From Gluconobacter sp. P1C6_b (GTDB lineage: Bacteria; Pseudomonadota; Alphaproteobacteria; Acetobacterales; Acetobacteraceae): 64,000 bases of DNA. A program made the position numbers and the translations under genes. The stretch is from contig NZ_JACRVU010000003.1 in NCBI RefSeq assembly GCF_018811945.1, positions 62,001 through 126,000 of the forward strand. Reading direction: 5' to 3'. The notes below the pieces were generated by a model. That model searched no databases. It was not told where the DNA came from and was given only the letters and a program-made list of their open reading frames with translations. Numbering within the stretch: the stretch's first letter is position 1; every line of letters starts with the position of its first letter. Shown here piece after piece: positions 29,610-38,286 of the stretch.

Positions 29610-30129
29610 CAGATGACCTCATCCATTTCGGACTGAAGCTGAACACCCTCTCGAAAAGTAAGGCAATAAGATAAAGCAACCCCAGACACAGCGCGAAATC
29701 CGCAAGGTCCGAAAGAGAGGTAGTCCATGAGAAGGGACCGTAAGTTGCAGGATCAAAGAAGCTTGAAAGCATCTCTCCGAAAAAACCAATACAAACAAAA
29801 CAAAGGATTTTTCTGAAAATATCCCAAATCATCACAGAATTGTTTCGAGAAAAAATCTTCCCAGAGAGGACATTATCAATAATACCGACAGAATTCCTGA
29901 GAATATTTTTTAAAATATAGAGTTCAATGACTCCCATTACCAAACTGAATACGTCCTTCCCCTCCTGCGATAAAGAGTGAGGCGCCTTGTCCCAGAACAC
30001 ATAGAAGATCGGTGTGAAAACAAGAACAACTATCAACAGGACCAATTCGCTCCATAACAACACTGATGAGATGCCAGAGAGAAAACGCAGGATCTGACGA
30101 ACAAAGCGCAAGGTATTCATTTTCTTCAT
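29584..30129 (-). CDS. DUF2975 membrane protein
   Basis: A 181-residue protein with four hydrophobic helices (about 20-42, 63-82, 110-125, 142-165; for example VLLWSELVLLIVVLVFTPIF and FALCLGLLYLIALLFERVF). The helix 2 region and following ELYILKNILRN fit DUF2975 proteins. The coding region is clearly AT-richer than the flanking genes, which suggests acquisition from elsewhere. Function is unknown; by analogy with other DUF2975-XRE pairs it may regulate the activity or location of the XRE partner. The start is fixed by a GGAGG-like AGGAGGC site just upstream. Confidence 0.75.
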   Translation of the reverse strand: MKKMNTLRFVRQILRFLSGISSVLLWSELVLLIVVLVFTPIFYVFWDKAPHSLSQEGKDVFSLVMGVIELYILKNILRNSVGIIDNVLSGKIFSRNNSVMIWDIFRKILCFVCIGFFGEMLSSFFDPATYGPFSWTTSLSDLADFALCLGLLYLIALLFERVFSFSPKWMRSSDAGTGQSG

Positions 30130-30137
30130 AATGCCTC

Positions 30138-30156
30138 CTTATCGAAAAACGATAAG
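30138..30156. promoter_or_regulatory. Palindromic operator 1 of the XRE/DUF2975 module
   Basis: CTTATCGAAAAACGATAAG, symmetric TTATCG-N5-CGATAA, lies 9 bp upstream of the DUF2975 start and overlaps or adjoins its ribosome binding site. Its 17-bp core is the exact reverse complement of the second copy. Confidence 0.65.
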
Positions 30157-30183
30157 CACACCCATCGCCTGCCCAACAAAGAT

Positions 30184-30202
30184 TTTATCGTTTTTCGATA
30201 AA
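30184..30202. promoter_or_regulatory. Palindromic operator 2 of the XRE/DUF2975 module
   Basis: TTTATCGTTTTTCGATAAA, the same TTATCG-N5-CGATAA palindrome, centred 46 bp from the first. The 27-bp segment between them probably holds part of the promoter. It is also about 95 bp upstream of greA on the other strand, so repression could reach greA. Confidence 0.65.
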
Positions 30203-30294
30203 TAAAAATACGCCATCTTGCAAAAAACTCCCTGAAATCCTATATTGTCAGGCTGTTTATTAAGTTTCAGTCACGCTTTTTCGAGGATTTCAGA

Positions 30295-30768
30295 GTGCAG
30301 AAGATCCCCATGACCGCGAAGGGACAGCAGCGTCTCGAAGACGAACTTCGGACCCTCAAGAGCGTCGACCGCCCGGCCGTCATCCGCGCCATCGCAGAAG
30401 CCCGCGAACATGGGGACCTGTCCGAAAACGCCGAATACCACGCCGCCCGTGACCGCCAGTCCTTCATCGAAGGCCGCGTCCTGGAGCTGGAAGGGATCAT
30501 CTCTAATGCCGAGGTGATCGACCCTTCGACGCTGACCGGAACGCGCGTCCGTTTTGGCGCGCATATCGAACTCGTCGACGAAGAGACCGACAAGGAAGCC
30601 CTGTACCAGATCGTTGGCGTTCATGAGGCCGACATCAAGCAGGGCCTGATCTCGATTTCCTCGCCTCTGGCCAAAGCCCTGATCGGCAAGGATGTCGGTG
30701 ACTCCGTTTCCGTTCCCGCCCCTGGCGGAGACCGGACCTACGAAATCCTCAAGGTCACATATCGCTGA
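30295..30768 (+). CDS. greA: Transcription elongation factor GreA
   Basis: Rescues backtracked RNA polymerase by stimulating transcript cleavage. The 157-residue protein has the N-terminal coiled coil with the acidic tip (EDELRTLKSVDRPAVIRAIA, EHGDLSENAEYHAARDRQ) and the C-terminal FKBP-like domain (ISSPLAKALIGKDVGDSVSV). It uses a GTG start with an AGGA site upstream. Its TGA overlaps the ATG of ilvA. Confidence 0.96.
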   Translation: MQKIPMTAKGQQRLEDELRTLKSVDRPAVIRAIAEAREHGDLSENAEYHAARDRQSFIEGRVLELEGIISNAEVIDPSTLTGTRVRFGAHIELVDEETDKEALYQIVGVHEADIKQGLISISSPLAKALIGKDVGDSVSVPAPGGDRTYEILKVTYR

Positions 30769-31994
30769 TGTCTGACGTCCTGACGTCCACCACCCCTGTC
30801 GTGACCATCGCGGATATCGAAAGCGCCCATGAGCGCATCGCGTCCACCGTGGTTCGCACGCCGACGATTTCCTGCCCCGCGCTGTCCAAACTGACGGGCG
30901 CGGACATTACGCTCAAGCTCGAAAACCTTCAGGCGATCGGCTCCTTCAAGGAGCGCGGAGCGGCCAACAAAATGGCCCTCCTGACGCCGGAAGAGCGGGC
31001 ACGCGGCGTCATTACCGTCTCGGCAGGCAATCATGCACAGGGTGTGGCCCGTCAGGCCAGTCTTCTCGGCATTGATGCCACCATCGTCATGCCGCGCTTC
31101 ACGCCGGCCACCAAGGTCGCGGCAACGCAGGCCTGGGGCGCGAATGTCGTGCTCGCCGGTGACGATTTCGCACAGGCCAGCGAAACCGCTGCCGAACTCC
31201 AGAAGCAGGACGGCCGGGTCCTCGTCCATCCGTTCAATGACCCGGCCGTCATTGCAGGTCAGGGCACGGCTGCACTGGAGCTGCTGCAGGATGCTCCGGA
31301 TATCGACACCGTCGTCGTCCCCGTGGGCGGTGGCGGCCTGATCGGTGGATTTGCCACCGTCATGGCGGCGCTCCGCCCGGATGTCGAGGTCATCGGCGTG
31401 CAGGTCGAAGCCTATGCCTCGCTGTCCAATTATCCGCAGGAAGACGGCCCGACGCAGGGCGGCTCGACCATCGCGGAAGGTATTGCGGTCACGAAACTCG
31501 GCGATCACTGCCTGAACGCCTTTCGCAACAAGATCTCGAAGATCCTCGTCGTCAGCGAACTTCAGGTCGAAAGCGCCATCACGACGCTGGCCGAAAAAGC
31601 CAAGCAGGTCTGTGAAGGCGCAGGAGCCACTGGCCTCGCGGCCGTTCTGGCCTATCCGGAGCTGTTCAGGGGACGCCGCGTTGCCCTTCCCCTTTCGGGC
31701 GGGAACATCAACGCTCGCATTCTTGCCAACACGATCCTGCGCTCCCTCCTCCGGGACGGGCGGATCCTGCGTCTGATCTTCCAGATCCCTGATCGTCCGG
31801 GCATGCTGGCGGACATCTCGGCCCGCATTGGCAATTACGGCGGGAACATCATCGAAGTCTCCCATCACCGCCTGTTTGCGTCTCCGTCTGTTCAGACGGC
31901 CGAGCTGCTGGTGATGGTGGAAGCCCGCGACACCGAACATGCCCACCAGATCGAGACCGATCTGGCGCGGCATTATATCGTCCGGCGGGACTGA
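30768..31994 (+). CDS. ilvA: Threonine ammonia-lyase (threonine dehydratase) with ACT domain
   Basis: Pyridoxal-phosphate enzyme converting threonine to 2-oxobutanoate for isoleucine synthesis. The cofactor lysine is in GSFKERGAANKM, the phosphate loop is VPVGGGGLIGG, and a single C-terminal ACT domain starts at about residue 330 (LIFQIPDRPGMLADISARIG). The 408-residue length matches the shorter class. It shares one base with the greA stop (TGATG). It converges with the DUF1330 gene with a 3-bp gap. Confidence 0.92.
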   Translation: MSDVLTSTTPVVTIADIESAHERIASTVVRTPTISCPALSKLTGADITLKLENLQAIGSFKERGAANKMALLTPEERARGVITVSAGNHAQGVARQASLLGIDATIVMPRFTPATKVAATQAWGANVVLAGDDFAQASETAAELQKQDGRVLVHPFNDPAVIAGQGTAALELLQDAPDIDTVVVPVGGGGLIGGFATVMAALRPDVEVIGVQVEAYASLSNYPQEDGPTQGGSTIAEGIAVTKLGDHCLNAFRNKISKILVVSELQVESAITTLAEKAKQVCEGAGATGLAAVLAYPELFRGRRVALPLSGGNINARILANTILRSLLRDGRILRLIFQIPDRPGMLADISARIGNYGGNIIEVSHHRLFASPSVQTAELLVMVEARDTEHAHQIETDLARHYIVRRD

Positions 31995-31997
31995 CCT

Positions 31998-32285
31998 TCA
32001 GAGACCGTCCACGATAACAACGTTATAGGGCCCGGCTTTCCAGCGATGCGCGGCGGCCTTCTGATAGGCCGGGCTTTCATACCAGGCCCGGGCCGACGCC
32101 GCATCCGGAAACTCGATAATCACGACACCATCAGGCTCGGTCCCTTCGAGTTTTTCCTGCTTGCCGTAAGCCGCAAGAATCTTGGCCGGAAAGCCTTTGA
32201 AGGTCTCACCAACCACTTCCGAATATTTCTGGAATTCGCCCGGGTCGGTCAGCTTTTCACGAATAAACACAGCATAGGCAGGCAT
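31998..32285 (-). CDS. DUF1330 family protein
   Basis: A 95-residue dimeric alpha/beta-barrel type protein of unknown function. Typical family features are MPAYAVFIREKLTDPGEFQK at the start, VIIEFPDAASARAWYESPAY in the middle and YNVVIVDGL at the end. ATG 32285 has an AGGGGAG site and begins with the conserved MPAY; the longer in-frame option to 32345 lacks family support. There is no room for a terminator between it and convergent ilvA. Confidence 0.88.
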   Translation of the reverse strand: MPAYAVFIREKLTDPGEFQKYSEVVGETFKGFPAKILAAYGKQEKLEGTEPDGVVIIEFPDAASARAWYESPAYQKAAAHRWKAGPYNVVIVDGL

Positions 32286-32366
32286 GGAACGCTCCCCTCT
32301 GGATGAGCCTCCATACCCGCCACAAAACCGCTGAAGTTTCAGCACACAAGAGCGTGTGCCAAAGCC

Positions 32367-33005
32367 TCAGCGCGTGCCGAACAGACGGTCACCAGCATCA
32401 CCGAGACCCGGGACGATATAGCCGTGTTCGTCCAGATGACTGTCGATCGAGCAGGTCACGATCTGCACATCCGGGTGCAGTTCCGCCATGTGGGCAATAC
32501 CCTCGGGAACTGCCAGCAGACAGGCGAAGATCGGGTTCGTTGCACCGGCAGCCTTCACGCGCGTCAGCGCAGCGGCGGCGGAGTGCCCTGTTGCCAGCAT
32601 TGGGTCGAGCACGATGCAGGTCCGTCCCGGAACATCGCTGGGCATGTTGAAGTAGTATTCGCTGACTTCCAGCGTCTCGTGATCGCGGCGCAGACCGATA
32701 TGTCCGACACGCGCGGACGGCACCAGATCCAGCATGCCATCCAGCAGACCATTACCGGCACGCAGGATGGAGACAAAGCACAGCTTCTTGCCGTCCAGTT
32801 CCTCACCTTCCATCGGGCCACTCGGCGCTTCGATATGCCGCGGCGCCAGCGACAGGTTGCGCGTGGCTTCATAGGCCAGCAGCAGGCTCAGTTCGCGCGT
32901 CAGGCGACGGAAACCGGCCGTGGATGTATTGCGGTCACGCAGACGGGTCAGCTTGTGGCGCACCAGCGGGTGGTCGAGGACGATAGGCGGCAGCGCCTGA
33001 CTCAT
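32367..33005 (-). CDS. upp: Uracil phosphoribosyltransferase
   Basis: Salvages uracil to UMP with PRPP. The 212-residue protein has [13 protein letters not shown] near the N terminus, [20 protein letters not shown], the PRPP-binding loop [12 protein letters not shown] and the uracil-binding end [19 protein letters not shown] 33005 overlaps the msrB stop by ATGA; the longer reading frame to 33056 is inside msrB. Confidence 0.95.
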   Translation of the reverse strand: MSQALPPIVLDHPLVRHKLTRLRDRNTSTAGFRRLTRELSLLLAYEATRNLSLAPRHIEAPSGPMEGEELDGKKLCFVSILRAGNGLLDGMLDLVPSARVGHIGLRRDHETLEVSEYYFNMPSDVPGRTCIVLDPMLATGHSAAAALTRVKAAGATNPIFACLLAVPEGIAHMAELHPDVQIVTCSIDSHLDEHGYIVPGLGDAGDRLFGTR

Positions 33006-33418
33006 ACTTTTTCTCCTTCGGCCGGGCGGAAATCGAGCGCCAGACCGTTCATGCAATAACGAAGCCCCGTGGGCGGCGGACCATCGGGAAAGACATGCCC
33101 CAGATGGCCTTTGCAGTTCGCGCAGTGGACTTCGGTGCGGACCATGCCATAGCGGCTGTCCTGCGTGGTTTCGACGCCATCCGGCAGGGACTGGAAGAAT
33201 GAGGGCCAGCCGCTGCCGCTATCATATTTCGTTTCCGAAGCAAAAAGCGGACGCCCGCAGGCCGCACAGGCATAAATCCCCGCGCGCTTCTCGTCGTTGA
33301 GAGGGCTGGAGCCGGGACGTTCCGTTCCGTGTTCATGAAGGATCCGCCGCTGTTCCGGTGTCAGGCCAACACCGCAGCCACTGCCGGTCTGCCCGTTCGG
33401 GCCGCAACTCTGGGTCAT
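33002..33418 (-). CDS. msrB: Peptide-methionine (R)-S-oxide reductase MsrB
   Basis: Repairs the R form of oxidised methionine. The 138-residue protein has both zinc CxxC pairs ([11 protein letters not shown] and [13 protein letters not shown]), the substrate segment [10 protein letters not shown] and the catalytic cysteine in [15 protein letters not shown] 33418 ([10 protein letters not shown]) is chosen; the open frame continues upstream to 33490 without support. It is translationally coupled to upp by ATGA. Confidence 0.95.
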   Translation of the reverse strand: MTQSCGPNGQTGSGCGVGLTPEQRRILHEHGTERPGSSPLNDEKRAGIYACAACGRPLFASETKYDSGSGWPSFFQSLPDGVETTQDSRYGMVRTEVHCANCKGHLGHVFPDGPPPTGLRYCMNGLALDFRPAEGEKV

Positions 33419-33566
33419 GCTGGTTCTCCGGAAAATCTGAAAGGCGTCTTCTGACGATGTATGAAAGCGCGGCCGTATTTTGTCACGCATCTTAAGCTGT
33501 CATGACGCAACCCGACACAGAGACGCCCGTTAGGATTGCACAACATCAAGACGGAAGGATCCGGTC

Positions 33567-33758
33567 ATGAGTTCCATCGAAGACAAGATCAAGGGCGTTG
33601 CCAATCAGGTGACTGGCAAGGTCAAGGAAGAAGTCGGTCACATGACGAACGACAAGGAACTTGAAGGCGAAGGCGTGGCCCAGAACCTCAAGGGCAAGGT
33701 CCAGAAAACCACGGGCGACGCCAAGGATGCGGTCAAGAGCGGCATCGACAAGCTCTGA
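33567..33758 (+). CDS. CsbD family stress protein
   Basis: A 63-residue, charged, probably natively flexible CsbD protein: SSIEDKIKGVANQVTGKVKE and the repeat-like LKGKVQKTTGDAKDAVKSGI. CsbD proteins are general-stress products of unknown mechanism. A GGAAGGATCCGGTC stretch precedes the ATG. A related, membrane-anchored protein is encoded at 53677-53967. Confidence 0.9.
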   Translation: MSSIEDKIKGVANQVTGKVKEEVGHMTNDKELEGEGVAQNLKGKVQKTTGDAKDAVKSGIDKL

Positions 33759-33781
33759 AGCTGTCCCCCCGATCACAATGC

Positions 33782-33806
33782 AACGCCCGCCGTCATGGCG
33801 GGCGTT
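33782..33806 (+). terminator. Hairpin after csbD
   Basis: AACGCCCGCC-GTCAT-GGCGGGCGTT forms a perfect 10-bp stem; flanking AATGC and GCATT extend it. The T tract is short, but position between csbD and gpmI fits a terminator. Confidence 0.75.
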
Positions 33807-33874
33807 CGCATTTGTGGGGAATGATGGCATGATGGGCGACAGTCCCATTCCTCCTTTCCTGCAGGAGACATCCC

Positions 33875-35407
33875 ATGTCCGCATCCTCGACACCCCGCCC
33901 CGTCATGCTCGTCATTCTCGACGGCTTCGGCTGGCGGGAGGATGAGTCCGACAATGCGGTCCGTCTCGCAAACACTCCGACTTTCGACACCCTCTGGGCC
34001 ACAAGCCCCCACGCCTTCCTGAAAACCTCGGGCGAGGATGTCGGCCTGCCCGACGGGCAGATGGGCAATTCCGAGGTCGGACATCTGAATATCGGTGCCG
34101 GTCGTGTGGTGATGCAGGAACTCCCCCGCATCTCCCGCAGCGCCCGGGACGGCTCCCTGCCACAGAACCCCGCTCTTCTGGAGTTCATCGCAGCCCTGAA
34201 GGCGTCGGGCGGAACCTGCCACCTCATGGGTCTGATCTCGCCCGGCGGTGTGCATGCCCATCAGGATCATGTGGTCGCACTGGCAAAAATTGTCAGCGCG
34301 GCAGGTGTGCCCGTAGCCGTCCATATCTTCAGCGATGGCCGCGACACGGCACCGCGATCGGGTGAGGACTTCATCGGGAAATTCCTGAAGGACCTGCCTG
34401 ACAGCGTGCAGATCGCAACGCTGAGCGGTCGCTATTACGCCATGGACCGGGATCGCCGCTGGGAGCGCGTCGCCCTCGCTGTCGAGGCCATCCGGGACGC
34501 GAAAGGCCCACACGCGACGGACGCCCTCTCGGCTCTTCAGGCCAGTTACGCCAGCGACAAGGGAGACGAGTTCGTTCTTCCCACCGTTCTGGGTGATTAT
34601 GCCGGCATGAAGGACGGAGACGGCATTCTGGCCTGCAACTTCCGCGCAGACCGCATCCGCCAACTGCTGGACGTCCTCGTCCTGCCGGACTTTGCGGAGT
34701 ATGACAGCGGCCGTAAGGTGAAATTCGCAGCCGTCTGCGGCATGTCGCGCTATTCCGATCATCTGGCACCTTACATGAGCATCCTGTTCCCCAAGGTGCC
34801 GCTCGACGATCTGCTGGGAGACGTGGTCGCCAAGGCTGGCAGGACCCAGCTCCGCATGGCTGAAACGGAAAAATATCCGCACGTCACCTACTTCCTGAAC
34901 GGTGGCCGCGAAGTCCAGTTCGACGGTGAAGAGCGCATTCTGGTCCCCTCCCCCAAGGTCGCGACCTACGATCTGCAGCCCGAGATGTCCGCCCCCGAAC
35001 TGACGGACAGGGCTGTTGCCGCCATCGAGAGTGGCAAATTTGACATGATCGTCCTGAACTTCGCCAATCCGGACATGGTCGGCCATACCGGTTCCCTGCC
35101 CGCAGCCATCAAGGCCTGCGAGACCGTCGATCAGGGGCTGGGCCGCATCAATGACGCCATCATCAAGGCCGGTGGCAGCCTGCTTGTCACGGCGGACCAC
35201 GGCAACTGCGAAACCATGCGCGATCCCGTGACGGGTGGTGCGCACACCTCGCACACGCTGAACGTCGTGCCTGTCATTCTGGCGCATGCGGATGGCCAGA
35301 CCATCCATGACGGCCGTCTGGCTGATCTGGCTCCCACCATGCTGGCCCTAATGGGCGTGAAGCAGCCTGAAGCCATGACGGGTGTTTCCCTGCTTGAAAG
35401 CGCCTGA
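33875..35407 (+). CDS. gpmI: 2,3-bisphosphoglycerate-independent phosphoglycerate mutase
   Basis: Interconverts 3- and 2-phosphoglycerate using two manganese ions and a catalytic serine. The 510-residue protein has the start VMLVILDGFGWRE, the nucleophile segment DGQMGNSEVGHLNIGAGR, and late metal ligands in NPDMVGHTG and TADHGNCETM. It is first in gpmI-envC-ctpA-yibQ-rppH, and its last 26 bp overlap the envC reading frame. Confidence 0.96.
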   Translation: MSASSTPRPVMLVILDGFGWREDESDNAVRLANTPTFDTLWATSPHAFLKTSGEDVGLPDGQMGNSEVGHLNIGAGRVVMQELPRISRSARDGSLPQNPALLEFIAALKASGGTCHLMGLISPGGVHAHQDHVVALAKIVSAAGVPVAVHIFSDGRDTAPRSGEDFIGKFLKDLPDSVQIATLSGRYYAMDRDRRWERVALAVEAIRDAKGPHATDALSALQASYASDKGDEFVLPTVLGDYAGMKDGDGILACNFRADRIRQLLDVLVLPDFAEYDSGRKVKFAAVCGMSRYSDHLAPYMSILFPKVPLDDLLGDVVAKAGRTQLRMAETEKYPHVTYFLNGGREVQFDGEERILVPSPKVATYDLQPEMSAPELTDRAVAAIESGKFDMIVLNFANPDMVGHTGSLPAAIKACETVDQGLGRINDAIIKAGGSLLVTADHGNCETMRDPVTGGAHTSHTLNVVPVILAHADGQTIHDGRLADLAPTMLALMGVKQPEAMTGVSLLESA

Positions 35408-36683
35408 TCCACGGCCGTTTCTGCCGCTCGTCCTGCTCCTGTCGCCCGGCTGGGCGGCAGCACATCACGCGTCTCATCATCATGCCCGTCACACAGAAAA
35501 ACCGGCGGTCGCCGCGCCCAGCGAGGGACAGAAAGCCCTTGCCCGCGCCCAGGCCGCGCGCCGGGCTCTGGAAAAACGGCAGGCGGATGAAGCAGCGGCC
35601 CTGAAAGCAAAACAGATTGCCTCGGCACAGGCCGAAGCAAAGGCGCGGCAGGACAATGCCCGCACCCTCGCCTTCACGGCCCAGACCCATACGGCCCAGT
35701 CCGCCGTGGACACGACCCAGAGCCGTATTCTTGCACTTAAGGCCAGTATTGCGGAGCTGATGGACAAGCGGACGACTGTTGAAGCGGATATCCGCCAGCA
35801 GAATGCCGCCCTGCAACCGCTGCTTCCCGTCGCAGCGCGCCTGTCCATTGCACCGGATGCCGCATTGCTGGCCTCTCCGGAAACAGCGTCAGAAAGCGTC
35901 ACCGCGCTCTCCGTCCTCGGCGGTTTCTCCCGCCTGACCCAACAGCGTGCCCAGGCGCTTCAGTCCCGCGAAGACGAACTCCATGCCATCGGCATTGATC
36001 TGGACAGCCGACAAAAGGAACTCGCGGAACTGCTCGCGCAGCAGACCCGTGAGCGTAATGCCGCCGCCGCCCGGACCCGAATTGCGGCACGGCAGGAAGC
36101 TGTCGCAGATCAGGGTGCCCAGAAAGCCCGCAAGGCCGTGGCTGATGCCATGCAGGCCGCAGCGGATCTGTCCGCCGAAATTGACGCGCTGGTCCGACAG
36201 GAAGCCCAGGCCCGCGCCGAACTGGAAAAGGAAGCCGCCGCCCTGACCCGTCAGCATCAGCTCGAACGTGCCCGCCATGCCCGATCGCAGGCCCAGGCGC
36301 TCTCCTCGAGCGGACAGGGCGTCTCCAGCGGCAGTGGTCATGCCCCCGTCTCAGGCCGGGTTTCCGTCCGCTGGGGCCAGACGACGGAAGCGGGCCCCGC
36401 AACCGGCATTACCTATGCCGCCCTCTCTTCTGCCCCCGTACAGGCCCCCTGCACGGGCCGAGTCGAATTTGCCGGCCCCTTCCGCTCCTTCGGACAGATG
36501 CTGATCCTCGACTGTGGACGGAATTACCGCTTCGTCCTTTCCGGACTGGGACAGCTGAATGTTTCGGGTGGCCAAAGCATCAGGAAAGCTGCCACACTGG
36601 GCCAGATGCCTGCGGCCGACGGAATGCTTTTTGTCCAGCTCCGACATGGTACGCAGGTTGTCAGTCCCGCTCCTTTCCTCTGA
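35382..36683 (+). CDS. EnvC-like murein hydrolase activator (degenerate LytM domain)
   Basis: Periplasmic coiled-coil protein, 433 residues. It has a hydrophobic secretion signal (PFLPLVLLLSPGWAAAH), two long Ala/Gln/Arg/Glu-rich coiled coils (about 45-150 and 180-300), and a C-terminal LytM/M23 fold (about 320-433: PVQAPCTGRVEFAGPFRSFG, LILDCGRNYRFVLSGLGQL). The zinc-binding HxxxD and HxH of active M23 peptidases are absent, as in EnvC, which activates amidases rather than cutting itself. The GTG at 35382 lies inside gpmI; a TTG at 35394 is an alternative. Confidence 0.85.
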   Translation: MFPCLKAPDPRPFLPLVLLLSPGWAAAHHASHHHARHTEKPAVAAPSEGQKALARAQAARRALEKRQADEAAALKAKQIASAQAEAKARQDNARTLAFTAQTHTAQSAVDTTQSRILALKASIAELMDKRTTVEADIRQQNAALQPLLPVAARLSIAPDAALLASPETASESVTALSVLGGFSRLTQQRAQALQSREDELHAIGIDLDSRQKELAELLAQQTRERNAAAARTRIAARQEAVADQGAQKARKAVADAMQAAADLSAEIDALVRQEAQARAELEKEAAALTRQHQLERARHARSQAQALSSSGQGVSSGSGHAPVSGRVSVRWGQTTEAGPATGITYAALSSAPVQAPCTGRVEFAGPFRSFGQMLILDCGRNYRFVLSGLGQLNVSGGQSIRKAATLGQMPAADGMLFVQLRHGTQVVSPAPFL

Positions 36684-36811
36684 TCCGGTTTGCCGAGCGC
36701 GTCTGACCTTGTAGGATCGTTTCTTAATAATTTGGCAACCCGAACCGGCCTAGTCTGCCTTCAAGGTGACGACGGTCAGTACGTTCCTTCGTTCCCAAGG
36801 ATGGAGATCAC

Positions 36812-38269
36812 ATGAAGTTTCGCAGTGGCCTGTTGCTGGGCACCGCCTTTCTGGCCGGACTGGCCGTCGGACCGGGAGCCCTGCGTCTTGCTGGCTCCGG
36901 CGACTTTCCGGGTGCAGCCCTCGCCCGTGAAATCTCCCATGACAACAGCGCGGAAACCGTCCGCCTGCTGACGCTGCTGGGAACGGTCATGGACGTGGTG
37001 AAGGCGGAATATGTCCACCCCGTCTCCGACAAGGACCTCATCAATAACGCGCTTGACGGGATGGTCGGCAACCTCGATCCCCATTCGTCCTACATGACCG
37101 CGGCCCAGTTCCACGACATGCAGACCGAGATTTCGGGCAAGTTCGGTGGCCTAGGCCTTCAGGTTCAGGGTGAGTCCGGACATGTCCGCGTGGTCTCCCC
37201 GATCGACGGAACCCCCGCCGCGCGCGCAGGCATCCAGCCTGGCGATTTCATCACGATGGTCGACCACAAGAGCATTGATGACCTGACGCTCGATCAGGCC
37301 GTCCGCAAGATGCGTGGTGATCCGGGCACGAAAATCAGCCTGACGATCGTCCGCCCCAAGACCGGCAAGACGCTCACCTTCGACATGACGCGCGAAATCG
37401 TGCACGTCCAGATCGTGAAGTCTGCGCTGTATGGCAGCACGGGCTATATCCGCCTGACCGAGTTCGATGACGATCTCGAAAGCGCCATGCATGCCGCGTT
37501 CGACAAGCTCAAGGCACAGGCCACCAAGGCGCCGGGCGGCAAGCTGACCGGTATCATCCTTGATCTGCGCTCCAATCCGGGCGGCAAGCTCGATCAGGCC
37601 ATCGCTGTCTCGGACGACTTCATCAAGGACGGTGAAATCGTCTCGATCCGTGGCCGTCACGCCGAAAACAACCAGCGCTGGGACGCCAAGGGCACGGACA
37701 TCACCAATGGCCTGCCGATCGTCGTCCTGACGAATGGTGGCTCGGCCTCGGCCAGTGAAATCGTGGCTGGTGCCCTGAAGGATCATCACCGCGCCATCAT
37801 CCTTGGCGAGAAGACCTTCGGGAAAGGTTCGGTCCAGACTCTCATCCCCATCGGCGATCAGGGTGCCGTGCGTCTGACGACAGCTCGCTATTACACGCCG
37901 TCCGGCCGCTCCATTCAGGGCCTGGGCATTACGCCTGATATCCCCGTTGCCGAGACGAAGGATGACGATGCCTATGGTTATCGTGAGGCCGACCTGTCCC
38001 ACATCCTGACGAATATTGGCGGTAACCGGACGAACGAAACGCCGCGTACCGATATCCCGCCGATCGCGAAATCCATCCCGAAGATGCCGGATGCCAGCTG
38101 GCCCGCATTCGATGCTACGAAGCCTGCAACCGATTTCCAGCTTCAGCAGGCGATCAAGGTGATCAATGCCATGGCGGGCCTCTCAAATCCTGCACCGGCC
38201 ACCGCACCGGCAACAGAGGTCAAGGCTGCCGCGCCGACCGCTCCCAAACCACCTGAAGCCCACCACTGA
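36812..38269 (+). CDS. Carboxyl-terminal processing protease CtpA (S41)
   Basis: Periplasmic serine protease acting on tails of envelope proteins and peptidoglycan hydrolase factors. After a signal peptide (LLLGTAFLAGLAVGPGALRL) there is an N-terminal region with DKDLINNALDGMVGNLDPHS, a PDZ domain (about 100-180: GTPAARAGIQPGDFITMV) and the S41 core with the catalytic serine in GGSASASEIVAGALKD and lysine in GEKTFGKGSVQTLIPI. Length is 485 residues with an Ala/Pro-rich tail. A GGAGATC site precedes ATG 36812. Confidence 0.95.
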   Translation: MKFRSGLLLGTAFLAGLAVGPGALRLAGSGDFPGAALAREISHDNSAETVRLLTLLGTVMDVVKAEYVHPVSDKDLINNALDGMVGNLDPHSSYMTAAQFHDMQTEISGKFGGLGLQVQGESGHVRVVSPIDGTPAARAGIQPGDFITMVDHKSIDDLTLDQAVRKMRGDPGTKISLTIVRPKTGKTLTFDMTREIVHVQIVKSALYGSTGYIRLTEFDDDLESAMHAAFDKLKAQATKAPGGKLTGIILDLRSNPGGKLDQAIAVSDDFIKDGEIVSIRGRHAENNQRWDAKGTDITNGLPIVVLTNGGSASASEIVAGALKDHHRAIILGEKTFGKGSVQTLIPIGDQGAVRLTTARYYTPSGRSIQGLGITPDIPVAETKDDDAYGYREADLSHILTNIGGNRTNETPRTDIPPIAKSIPKMPDASWPAFDATKPATDFQLQQAIKVINAMAGLSNPAPATAPATEVKAAAPTAPKPPEAHH

Positions 38270-38286
38270 CAAGGACATCCCGGATC

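Noticed and set aside
29403-30129. Toxin-antitoxin interpretation of the XRE/DUF2975 pair
   Set aside because: The partner is a four-helix membrane protein of the DUF2975 type and not a known toxin family; regulator plus membrane partner fits better, although toxicity cannot be excluded from sequence.
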